A stretch of 64,000 nucleotides of DNA from assembly GCA_946479515.1 (NCBI GenBank), contig CAMLGF010000006.1, forward strand, positions 1 to 64,000. Direction: 5' to 3'. Origin of the DNA: an uncultured Pseudomonadota bacterium (lineage in GTDB: Bacteria > Pseudomonadota > Gammaproteobacteria > Steroidobacterales > Steroidobacteraceae). The notes below the pieces were generated by a model. The model was not told the DNA's origin. It saw only the letters and a program-made list of their open reading frames with translations, and searched no databases. Shown here one piece after another: positions 26,174-33,726 of this stretch. Numbering within the stretch: position 1 is the first letter of the stretch; each line of letters starts with the position of its first letter. Made by a program: the position numbers and the translations under genes.

Positions 26174-28291
26174 TCAGAACGAGTACTTGAGCGTGGCGGC
26201 GACGTAGTCGCGATCGGTCAGATCGTTGAACCGCCCGGCACCGCCGAACTTGGTCCACGACATGTCGACCGCCCACTTCGCCTGCAGGTTGGCTTCCACG
26301 CCGAGTGTGAGGCCGTAGCGCCCCTCGACGAAGTTGCCGCCCGGTCCGGGCGTGGTGCCTTTCACGTCGTGCTGCCAGTTGAAGCGCGGCAGGATGTTCC
26401 AGGGACCCATGAGGCCCGGGTATTCGAGCCTTCCGGCAATGCGATACCCATATGACGTCGCATCGGCGAATCGGTTCTGCGGCTCGACGAGATTCAATGC
26501 CAGACAGGCCGCCGCGGACAGCGTGGGGCAGTGCCGGCCGCGCAATTCGAAATTGCCGCTGACGTTGGTGGCCGGACCGTTGAACCGCAGGCCGCGGCCA
26601 TTGGGGCCGCCGCTGAGCTTGTCCGGCATGTCCGGGATGTGCGTGACGCCCGCTTCGGCCACCACCACCAGCTGCGAGGCCTTGAAGATGTTGGCGAAAG
26701 TCTTGGTGGCCGTGAACTGCGCCTGCCAGGTGTCGTAGCGGTCCCAGCCGCCGACGCGCTCATCGAGGCTGAACGAACCGAGCTGGCCGCAATGCGTGAG
26801 CGTCGCGGCGGCCGGGTTGCCCTCGGGGCAGTCGGTCGGCAGAGGAGTATTGCGCAGCGTCGCCAGTCCCTGTTCGAACGGTGTGAGCGCCGCGAACAGC
26901 AGCTCCACGTCGTCGAACTGCAGCGGCACGTCCTGCCGGTAGGCCACCTCGCCCTGAAGCGCGATGCCGCCCCATTGCAGCTGTGTATTGAAGCTGAGGC
27001 CGATGAGCTTGATGTCCTCGGGATACTCGGTGAAGTAACCCGCGGTCAGCGCGTACTCGTGCGTGGCGATGTTGCTGGCCTGCGCGGCGACGTCGCCTCC
27101 GGCGAGCTGCGTATTGGCGCCGATGGCGGCATAGGCGCGCGCCTGTGCCAGCGAGATGTTGCCGCCCGCGAGCGTTCCGCGCTGCACGCCGAGCTGCGCG
27201 GCGGTCTCGATGGCCACGGCCGGCTGGAGGCCGGCGGCGACGCCCTGGGCGGCGGCACCGATGGAATTCAGCGCGCCGAAGGCATTGCCCAGGCCGGCCT
27301 GCGTGCCCGTGCGTCCGGAGATCAGCGGCAGGCGGCTGTGGTAGTTCAGGAAGAACAGGCCGAACTCCGTGCCGTTGTTGAACTCGGGCGCGAAGTATTT
27401 GAGCGCCAGCCCGTATTGACCGCTGTCCGAGGGCTTCTCGGTGGGCAGGCGATTCACCGTCTGGAAGTTCTCGATGAAGGGGCCGCCCAGTGGACGGAAA
27501 TCCACGCCCTGGTCGGAGAACGAACCGAAGCCCAGCACCACTTTGCTGCCGCCGGTGGGCGCGAAGTCATTGTTGCTGAAATACGAGCCGGCCGGTTCGG
27601 GCACGGTCGCGTTCCAGTCGGTGATGTAGATAGCCTGGGCGGAGAAGTTGTCGGTCATCTGCAGGCTGAAGTTCACCATTTCCTGTGGCAGGAAGGCTTC
27701 CTTGAGCTCCGAGCCCGGCACGCGCACCGCCGAGACGTCGAAATGGTTGATGACGTTGATGCCGTTCTGGATGAAGGTGCTCTCGCCCCAGCTCACTGCC
27801 TGGCGGCCGAGGCGCAGTTCCGCCGGCATGCTGCCCAGGTCGAACTTGGCGTACACGAAGGCGTCGAGCAGACGGGTGTAGCTCTTGACCAGGTCTTCGG
27901 ACTTGTCCGAAAGCTCGGTGCGCTGGGTGTTGCCGGCAGCGTCATCGTACAGCGCCGAGCCGCGCACGAAGGCGCCGACGCCGCGATAGTTGAGCGACAC
28001 CTCGGTCACGGCCTTGAGCGCGCGCGAGAACATGTCGGTGTCGTAGTTCAGGTCGCCGTCGTCGATGTTAGGCGAGCGTCCGCAGCCGCCGTCGGCGATC
28101 GCGATCAGGCGGCAGTCGCGTCCCTCGACGCGCCAGGCCTGGCCATAGGTGAGCGTGGTGTCCCAGCTGCCGGAGAAGGTGCCCGAGTCGTTCTGAAAAT
28201 CCCAGGCGTAGGCGGCGGGCGTGGCCAAAGCCAGCGTCGCGACGATCGGAAGCGAACGTGCAACGTGTCGCCGGATCAGATCGTTACTCAT
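26174..28291 (-). CDS. DUF1302 outer-membrane protein
   Basis: 705 residues with a signal peptide (cut near AYA-W) and the family start WDFQNDSGTFSGSWDTTLTYG. The body has many amphipathic strands and the conserved block LRLGRQAVSWGESTFIQNGINV. The C-terminus AATLKYSF ends in Phe, as in outer-membrane barrels. DUF1302 proteins are predicted porins for uptake of hydrophobic substrates and pair with DUF1329. An AGGGG motif precedes the ATG at 28291. The 208 bases to plsB presumably carry the promoter. A region at about 330-430 is Ala/Gln-rich and looks like a long loop. Confidence 0.88.
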   Translation of the reverse strand: MSNDLIRRHVARSLPIVATLALATPAAYAWDFQNDSGTFSGSWDTTLTYGQAWRVEGRDCRLIAIADGGCGRSPNIDDGDLNYDTDMFSRALKAVTEVSLNYRGVGAFVRGSALYDDAAGNTQRTELSDKSEDLVKSYTRLLDAFVYAKFDLGSMPAELRLGRQAVSWGESTFIQNGINVINHFDVSAVRVPGSELKEAFLPQEMVNFSLQMTDNFSAQAIYITDWNATVPEPAGSYFSNNDFAPTGGSKVVLGFGSFSDQGVDFRPLGGPFIENFQTVNRLPTEKPSDSGQYGLALKYFAPEFNNGTEFGLFFLNYHSRLPLISGRTGTQAGLGNAFGALNSIGAAAQGVAAGLQPAVAIETAAQLGVQRGTLAGGNISLAQARAYAAIGANTQLAGGDVAAQASNIATHEYALTAGYFTEYPEDIKLIGLSFNTQLQWGGIALQGEVAYRQDVPLQFDDVELLFAALTPFEQGLATLRNTPLPTDCPEGNPAAATLTHCGQLGSFSLDERVGGWDRYDTWQAQFTATKTFANIFKASQLVVVAEAGVTHIPDMPDKLSGGPNGRGLRFNGPATNVSGNFELRGRHCPTLSAAACLALNLVEPQNRFADATSYGYRIAGRLEYPGLMGPWNILPRFNWQHDVKGTTPGPGGNFVEGRYGLTLGVEANLQAKWAVDMSWTKFGGAGRFNDLTDRDYVAATLKYSF

Positions 28292-28499
28292 TAATTTCCC
28301 CTGAGGACCGCGGCGATACTGCGAGTCGCGAGGAAGGAGCAGGCTCACCGCTTGGCCATATCGTCTTGATGTTCGCCGCGCTGCTGCCTCCCCTCGCGGA
28401 CACATAGGCGCGGACGTGTTGCGGCCAGTATAGCAGCGGCCTCCCGGAGCAATGCCAGCGTACCGGGGTAGACCCTAGATAAGGGGATCCGCGCCGGCC

Positions 28500-30932
28500 T
28501 CACACCTGCGTGACCTGCAGGATGGAGTGGCGGATCTGCTCAGAGAGCACCAGCTGTGCGTCGGCGGCCACGCGCATCAGCACCTCGTCGAAGTCCAGCT
28601 TGCCGCCCTCGCCTACCTTGATGACCCCGCGCTCGCGCAGCAGATCGATGAAGTTCTCGAACAGCGATCGGTCGAAGAATTCCGGCGAGTCGAAGCCGTA
28701 CAGCATGTTCATGCGCTGGGCCGCCATCTGGCACTGCTGCTCCAGCGTCTTCTGCGTGAGCGTGCCGGAACCGGATCTCATCAGCAGCGAGATGGCGAGG
28801 TAGTAGCGCTCGATGGTCTGGATGGTGGCCTGCGCCAGCAGCGACAGCTGCATGGCCTGCGGGGAGTCCGGCGGCGGACGCATCCAGGCGCTGCGGGTGG
28901 CATCGGTCTGCAGCACGCCCTGTTCCGCGAGTGCAGCAAGCACGCCCTCGATCACCCGGGACAACTCTTCCTCACGCCAACGCAGGAATAGCTCGGATGC
29001 CACGTAGGGGTACACGCGCCAGGCCAGGCGCTGGATGTCCTCGGTACGCAGCACGGCATTGCCGATGAACGCACAGGCGACCAGCGACGGCAGCGCGAAC
29101 AGATGCAGCACGTTGTTGCGGTAATAGGCGATGAGCTGGGCGCTCTCGTCGCTCATCTTGACGATGTCGCCCAGCTTGTGGACGGAGCGGGTGATGATCT
29201 TGAGCGACTCGCCATAGACCACGATCTCGGCCGGCGAGGCGTCGGTCACAGTGACGCGGTCACTGTAGGGGTTGGCGCGCAACAGGCTGAGGTACAGCTC
29301 GAGCTGGCGAAGCAGCGCGGACTCGGGCAAGGCGCCGCGCGGGCTCGCCAGCAGCGCGGTCGCCAGCAGGTTGATGGGCGTCACCGCCGCGGCCGAATTG
29401 ATACCGCGCATGATGGCCTGCGCCAGATCTGCGACCAGCGCGTTCACGGCCGGCAGCCGGGTGTCGTCGTCGAACCGCTGATTTCGCCAGTTGGGCAGCG
29501 CCGCGTCCAACAGGTCGTTGAGGCGCACGGGCTCGCCGACGTTCACATGCACCGTCCCGAAGCGTTCGCGCAGCACCTTGAAGGAGGTGAGCAGGTCCCA
29601 CCAGCTCTCTTTCTTCTTGGGCGCACCCGACAATTCCGAGATGTAGGTGCTCGCCTCGACGATGCGCTCGTAGCCGAAATAGACCGGCAGGAACACCACC
29701 GGCCGCACCGGGTCGCGCAGGAAGCTGCGCACCGTCATCGACAGCATGCCGGTCTTGGGGTGCAGCAGGCGGCCGGTACGCGAGCGACCACCCTCGATGA
29801 AGTATTCGATGGAGTGTCCTCTGGCCATGATGGCCGCCAGGTACTTGATGAACACCACGGTGTAGAGTGCATTGCCGGCGAAGGTGCGCCGGATGAAGAA
29901 CGCACCGCCCTTGCGCAGGAATCGCCCCACCACCGGAATGTTGAGATTGATTCCCGCCGCGATGTGCGGGATCGCATAACCCTGGTGGTAGATGATGTAC
30001 GACAGCAGCAGGTAGTCCATGTGGCTGCGATGGCAGGGCACGTACACCACCTCGTTGCCGCCCTCCACCACTTCCTTGAGCGTGGCGGCGTGATTGAACT
30101 TCACGCCGTCGTAGACCCGGTTCCAGACGCGCCCGAGCAGTTTCTCGGCGATCTGCACGAAGGCGTGTGAGTAGTTAGCAGCGATCTCGAAGGCGTACTT
30201 GCGGGCTTGCAGCAGGCCCGGCCGATACTTGTCGTGTTTCTCGCGCGCCTCGGCGGCGACCACCGCGCGCACCGCCCGCGCGCGCAGCACCTGTGCGACG
30301 ATGGTGCGGCGATGCGACAGGTCGGGGCCGATGCGGGTGGTGCGCTGCCGGCGCAGCACGCCGCGCAGGACACGCGTGATGCGGCGCGCCTGATCGGTGG
30401 CCGGCGCGGCGTCGAGCAGCTGGCGCAGTCCGACGGGCTCGCCGAATTCCACGAACACGTTGCGGCCGTTGACGAGCACCGAGACGAACTTGCGCGCGCG
30501 CGAGGTCAGCGCCCAGTTCTCGGCGAACAACAGGCGCCACAGCGAGCGTTCCTTCTGCGGCGCGCGCCCCCAGTACACGGCGGTGGGCACCAGCAGCACG
30601 TCGCGCACCGAGTCGTCGCGCAGCTCCTCCACCAGCGCCAGCAGATGAGGCGGCGGGCGGCGCGTGATGCTCGCGTCCCAGAAACGGCGGCGACGGCCGA
30701 CGTCGAAGTACGATCTTCGCTGCTCCACCGGCAGGCTACCCGAGCGCTTTTCCGGGTACGGCAGCTTCAGTCGTTCGGTGACGTTGCAGAGCACGGCGAG
30801 ATCGGCGCGCGAATCACGGTCAAAGACGTAGCACACCGGTTTGTCGGGCGAGGCCAGCGACGGCGGCGCCTCGGCCGGCTGCACCGCCGCCCGCACCCAC
30901 AATTTGAAGAATCGCCGCAGCAACCAGCCCAT
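28500..30932 (-). CDS. plsB: glycerol-3-phosphate 1-O-acyltransferase PlsB
   Basis: 810 residues, very close to the E. coli length of 807. Acyltransferase motifs are present: block I HRSHMDYLLLSY (HX4D), block II AFFIRRTF, block III FIEGGRSRTGR, and block IV VVFLPVYFGYE. PlsB attaches the first acyl chain to sn-glycerol 3-phosphate at the inner membrane, starting phospholipid synthesis. The ATG at 30932 gives the family N-terminus; an in-frame extension upstream runs antisense through the SDR gene and is rejected. It is divergent from the SDR gene with 67 bases between starts. Confidence 0.95.
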   Translation of the reverse strand: MGWLLRRFFKLWVRAAVQPAEAPPSLASPDKPVCYVFDRDSRADLAVLCNVTERLKLPYPEKRSGSLPVEQRRSYFDVGRRRRFWDASITRRPPPHLLALVEELRDDSVRDVLLVPTAVYWGRAPQKERSLWRLLFAENWALTSRARKFVSVLVNGRNVFVEFGEPVGLRQLLDAAPATDQARRITRVLRGVLRRQRTTRIGPDLSHRRTIVAQVLRARAVRAVVAAEAREKHDKYRPGLLQARKYAFEIAANYSHAFVQIAEKLLGRVWNRVYDGVKFNHAATLKEVVEGGNEVVYVPCHRSHMDYLLLSYIIYHQGYAIPHIAAGINLNIPVVGRFLRKGGAFFIRRTFAGNALYTVVFIKYLAAIMARGHSIEYFIEGGRSRTGRLLHPKTGMLSMTVRSFLRDPVRPVVFLPVYFGYERIVEASTYISELSGAPKKKESWWDLLTSFKVLRERFGTVHVNVGEPVRLNDLLDAALPNWRNQRFDDDTRLPAVNALVADLAQAIMRGINSAAAVTPINLLATALLASPRGALPESALLRQLELYLSLLRANPYSDRVTVTDASPAEIVVYGESLKIITRSVHKLGDIVKMSDESAQLIAYYRNNVLHLFALPSLVACAFIGNAVLRTEDIQRLAWRVYPYVASELFLRWREEELSRVIEGVLAALAEQGVLQTDATRSAWMRPPPDSPQAMQLSLLAQATIQTIERYYLAISLLMRSGSGTLTQKTLEQQCQMAAQRMNMLYGFDSPEFFDRSLFENFIDLLRERGVIKVGEGGKLDFDEVLMRVAADAQLVLSEQIRHSILQVTQV

Positions 30933-30999
30933 GGAATGGAGCGTCGCCACCTCGTGTAATGTTAGGCGGAGCAGTGTAGCTGACTCCGCCGGAGGGCCC

Positions 31000-31797
31000 A
31001 TGCTGGAGGGACGAAGGATCATTCTGACCGGTGCTTCCGAGGGAATCGGCCGCGCGCTCGCGCTCGAGCTCGCCGGCCACGGCGCGCGGCTGGCGCTGGC
31101 GGCGCGCGATCGCGGTCGGCTGGAGTCGCTGGCGCAGGAATGTCGCGCGCGCGGCGGCGAGGCGCGCGCGCTGCCCACGGATGTGACCAGCCAGCAGGAC
31201 TGCGAATGGCTTGTGAATGAAACCTTGGCCGCCTTCGGCGGCATCGACGTACTGGTGCACAACGCCGGAATCACCATGTGGAGCCGGTTTGACGCACTCG
31301 AGGATCTGTCGATCTTCACAAGGATCATGGAGGTGAACTACTTTGCGCCGGTGCGGCTGACCGCGCTCGCGCTGCCGGAGCTCAAGAAATCGCGCGGACT
31401 GCTGGTGGCCGTGGCCAGCCTCGCCGGTCTCACCGGCGTGCCGGAGCGCTCGGGCTACGCCGCCAGCAAACACGCGTTGATCGGCTTCTTCGACTCGTTG
31501 CGCATCGAGCTCGCCGGCACCGGCGTGGACGTGAGCGTGCTCGCACCCGACTTCGTGATCAGCGAAATACACCGGCGCGCCATCGGCCCGGACGGCGAGC
31601 CGCTCGGCGAGTCGCCCATGGTGCAGGCCCGGATCATGACGGCGGAGGACTGCGCGCGGCGCATCGCGCGCGCCATCGACCGGCGCGAACGCCAGGTGCT
31701 GATGTCGGCGCGCGGGAAGTTAGGGCGCTGGCTGAAGCTGCTGGCGCCGTCGGTCATCGACCGCATGGCGGCCAGGGCCATCCGCCAGCGGCACTGA
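31000..31797 (+). CDS. short-chain dehydrogenase/reductase
   Basis: 265 residues of the classical SDR fold. The cofactor motif TGASEGIG is at about 10-17, NAG at about 88-90, the catalytic Ser in VAVASLAG, and YAASK (Tyr/Lys) in ERSGYAASKHALIG. The layout resembles the DHRS7-like/fatty-acyl group of SDRs, but the substrate is unknown. GGAGGG lies only three bases before the ATG, a tight spacing. It is divergent from plsB, which hints at lipid metabolism, by context only. Confidence 0.88.
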   Translation: MLEGRRIILTGASEGIGRALALELAGHGARLALAARDRGRLESLAQECRARGGEARALPTDVTSQQDCEWLVNETLAAFGGIDVLVHNAGITMWSRFDALEDLSIFTRIMEVNYFAPVRLTALALPELKKSRGLLVAVASLAGLTGVPERSGYAASKHALIGFFDSLRIELAGTGVDVSVLAPDFVISEIHRRAIGPDGEPLGESPMVQARIMTAEDCARRIARAIDRRERQVLMSARGKLGRWLKLLAPSVIDRMAARAIRQRH

Positions 31798-31803
31798 CAG
31801 GCT

Positions 31804-31836
31804 GTTGAAAAAGTGCAGGACGGCACTTTATTCAAC
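31804..31836. terminator. hairpin between convergent genes
   Basis: GTTGAA-AAAGTGC (31804-31816) pairs with GCACTTT-ATTCAAC (31823-31836) with one bulged base and a six-base loop, between the SDR stop and the esterase stop. A/T-rich arms make it usable on both strands as a bidirectional terminator, although there is no long T run. The ends resemble a common insertion-sequence terminus, but nothing else supports an element. Confidence 0.45.
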
Positions 31837-31841
31837 GACTG

Positions 31842-32363
31842 CTAGGCGGCATCGGGCGGCAGGTCCAGCGAGATCAGGAAGTACTCGAACAGGTACTTGA
31901 GGAAGCGCACCTCGTCCTGGAGCCGATGGTCGCTGTTGAGAATGTGCAGTGCGCAGCCGTAGCGGCGCGCGAATTCGATGCTCTGCTCCACCGGCACCAC
32001 GTCGTCGTGCCAACCGTGCACGATGGTGGTGGGGCAGTCGAGCAGCTTCTCGCGCAGCGGCGGCAGGCCGGGCATGGTCAGCGCCGGGGCCAAGAGGAAC
32101 ACGCCGCGCGCGTGCAGCAGCGATGCCGCCGCCACGGACACGTAGCCGCCCAGGCTGGACCCGCACAGCACCAGGTCGCCCTTCAGCTCCTTGCAGAACT
32201 CCACCAGCTTGTTGACCCGCTCGCGCGGATCGTCGATGCCGCGATAGTCCACGGACTCCACTTCGTAGCCCTCGCTACGCGCATTGCCGGCGAGAGCGGT
32301 GATCTTCACGCCCCAGGGTCCGGCATCCTTGCCATGCGAAAACACTACGTAACGGTCAGCCAT
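31842..32363 (-). CDS. small alpha/beta hydrolase, YqiA/YcfP-like esterase
   Basis: 173 residues with FSHGKDAGPWG at the start (oxyanion region), nucleophile motif GSSLGGY (Ser near 70), acid in VHGWHDDVVP and His in NSDHRL. The short cap-less form matches the YqiA/YcfP esterase group. The protein is cytoplasmic and its substrate unknown. It starts six bases after the alkyltransferase-like gene, so the two are probably co-transcribed. Confidence 0.82.
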   Translation of the reverse strand: MADRYVVFSHGKDAGPWGVKITALAGNARSEGYEVESVDYRGIDDPRERVNKLVEFCKELKGDLVLCGSSLGGYVSVAAASLLHARGVFLLAPALTMPGLPPLREKLLDCPTTIVHGWHDDVVPVEQSIEFARRYGCALHILNSDHRLQDEVRFLKYLFEYFLISLDLPPDAA

Positions 32364-32369
32364 CGTTCC

Positions 32370-32723
32370 TCACAGTTTCCAGAGCAGCGCATCCAGGGTG
32401 CGTGGCGACGATGCCGACCGCTTCTGGATCACGCGATTGCCGCGCGCCTGCACGCCTTCGCGCTGCAGTCGGCGGATCTGTTCACGCGCGGCACGCGAAC
32501 CTGCCGGGAACGCGATACGACCGCCGGCGGCGGTGACACGGTGCCAGGGCAGATTGCGCTCGCCGCCCGATTCCCGCAGCACCGTGCCGACGAGACGCGC
32601 CCGGCCGGGCAGGCCGGCGCGGCGCGCCACCTCGCCGTAGCTGGCGAAGGTGCCGCGCTTGATGCCACGCACTGCCTTCAGTATCGCAGCCCTGCGTTGC
32701 CGGGTGGGATCGGTTGCCTGCAT
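32370..32723 (-). CDS. atl: alkyltransferase-like protein (Atl), MGMT DNA-binding domain without catalytic Cys
   Basis: 117 residues of the Ada/MGMT DNA-binding fold, including the helix-turn-helix segment FASYGEVARRAGLPGRARLVG. The active-site PCHRV of MGMT reads PWHRV here (59-63): Trp60 replaces the alkyl-accepting Cys. That change defines Atl proteins, which bind O6-alkylguanine and recruit nucleotide excision repair. The ATG at 32723 begins the family N-terminus. A basic C-terminal tail of about 20 residues extends past the domain. Fragments of two other alkylation-repair-type genes lie 700 bases away. Confidence 0.9.
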   Translation of the reverse strand: MQATDPTRQRRAAILKAVRGIKRGTFASYGEVARRAGLPGRARLVGTVLRESGGERNLPWHRVTAAGGRIAFPAGSRAAREQIRRLQREGVQARGNRVIQKRSASSPRTLDALLWKL

Positions 32724-32795
32724 GCCAAGAGTGTGCGATAGACGTCGCCCGGCGATCAGCGTTTCCGACGATTCAGCGCGGAGTTCGATCATGCG

Positions 32796-33353
32796 ATGGG
32801 CAATCCGACCATGACAAGAGCGGTAACCGACGTGCACTCCTCTCGCCCCCAGATGGACTGGCTGACGCTCACCGACACCGCCACGGCCGGCCCCACGCTG
32901 CGCGCCTGGATCCGCGCTCACAAATCGGCGTTCGGCCGCTGGCTGTTCGCACGCACGGTGGCGCGGCGCGCGCCCTACTTCGGCACCATCAAGCCGAAAT
33001 TTCTCGACCTGCAACCCCGGCTGTGCCGCGTGTGGATGAAGAAGCGCCGCGCCGTCGAGAATCACATCGGCACGGTGCACGCGCTCGCCATGGGCAATCT
33101 TTGCGAGCTGGCCGCGGGCATGTGCACCGAAGTCACCATTCCCATGGGCATGCGCTGGATTCCGCGCGGCATGACCATCGAATACCTGGCCAAGGCGCAG
33201 ACCGACGTGACCGCCACCGCGCGGCTCGAGAAAAGCGAGTGGACACAGGCGGAGAACGTCGCCGTGCCGGTGAGCGTGCATGACGCGCACGGCAAGGAGG
33301 TCGTGCGTGCCGTCATCAGCATGTACGTGTCGCCGAGAAAGGAGGCGGCCTGA
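32796..33353 (+). CDS. DUF4442 hotdog-fold thioesterase-like protein
   Basis: 185 residues. The core PYFGTIKPKFLDLQPRLCRVWMKKRRAVENHIGTVHALAMGN region, of which TVHALAMGNLCELAAG is the hallmark helix, matches DUF4442 hotdog proteins related to acyl-CoA thioesterases. The second half (IEYLAKAQTDVTATARL) completes the fold. The protein is cytoplasmic with unknown substrate. The start could be 32796 or the ATG at 32811; neither has a clear Shine-Dalgarno sequence. Confidence 0.75.
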   Translation: MGNPTMTRAVTDVHSSRPQMDWLTLTDTATAGPTLRAWIRAHKSAFGRWLFARTVARRAPYFGTIKPKFLDLQPRLCRVWMKKRRAVENHIGTVHALAMGNLCELAAGMCTEVTIPMGMRWIPRGMTIEYLAKAQTDVTATARLEKSEWTQAENVAVPVSVHDAHGKEVVRAVISMYVSPRKEAA

Positions 33354-33393
33354 CACCGCATTCCTTTGACGCCCGCATGCCTTTCACCACCGC

Positions 33394-33501
33394 ATGCCTT
33401 TCACTTTAGTCGGCGCCGACGGCAAGCCATACCGAAGCGCGGTGCCGGGCCGATGGGGCGGCCACCGCAGTACGCGCATCTATGGGCGCCTGGATTGTCC
33501 C
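33394..33501 (+). pseudogene. truncated Ada-type metal-binding domain gene (5 prime part only)
   Basis: From the ATG at 33394 the frame reads MPFTLVGADGKPYRSAV, then GGHRSTRIYGRLDCP. This is the N-terminal half of small Ada-type metal-binding proteins whose intact form continues past RLDCP with a second Cys pair. Similarity stops abruptly at about 33501, and the frame runs on into antisense of an oxygenase fragment. A 17-base direct duplication (CGCATGCCTTTCACCAC) precedes the start. Only one Cys of the metal site remains, so the product cannot work as the family does. Recognition is by memory of the family pattern. Confidence 0.6.
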
Positions 33502-33659
33502 TGCCGCAGCGGCACCACCTCGACGCGTGATTGCCGGCGCGGGCGCTGCTCGGTGAGCACGAACTCGCCACCGGTGAAATCCTCGCCGGGCCGTGAGAGC
33601 AGCACCGCCATCTGCAGCGGCGTCGGGCGCGTCTGCCCGGCAGCGCGGCAGCGACCTTC
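33498..33659 (-). pseudogene. internal fragment of a 2OG-Fe(II) oxygenase gene
   Basis: On the minus strand, one frame encodes TPLQMAVLLSRPGEDFTGG followed by EFVLTEQRPRRQSRVEV and VPLRQG, the central strand block of bacterial 2OG-Fe(II) dioxygenases that normally continue to the distal iron-binding His. Here neither the upstream HxD motif nor the downstream His and Arg are present. Similarity ends at about 33498, and a stop follows at 33480-33482. There is no start codon with a ribosome site. It faces and abuts the truncated Ada-type fragment, as expected if a deletion fused two convergent genes. Confidence 0.65.
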
Positions 33660-33726
33660 ATGCGGCCACGGTAGCGGCCGCGGGCCGTCGGGTCATTCCG
33701 AAGCTTGCGAGGCTGCGCGAGGCGGC

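Noticed and set aside
31801..31836. Possible insertion-sequence terminus (CTGTTGAAAAAGT).
   Set aside because: No transposase, no mate repeat at a distance and no target duplication; it is better read as a terminator hairpin.
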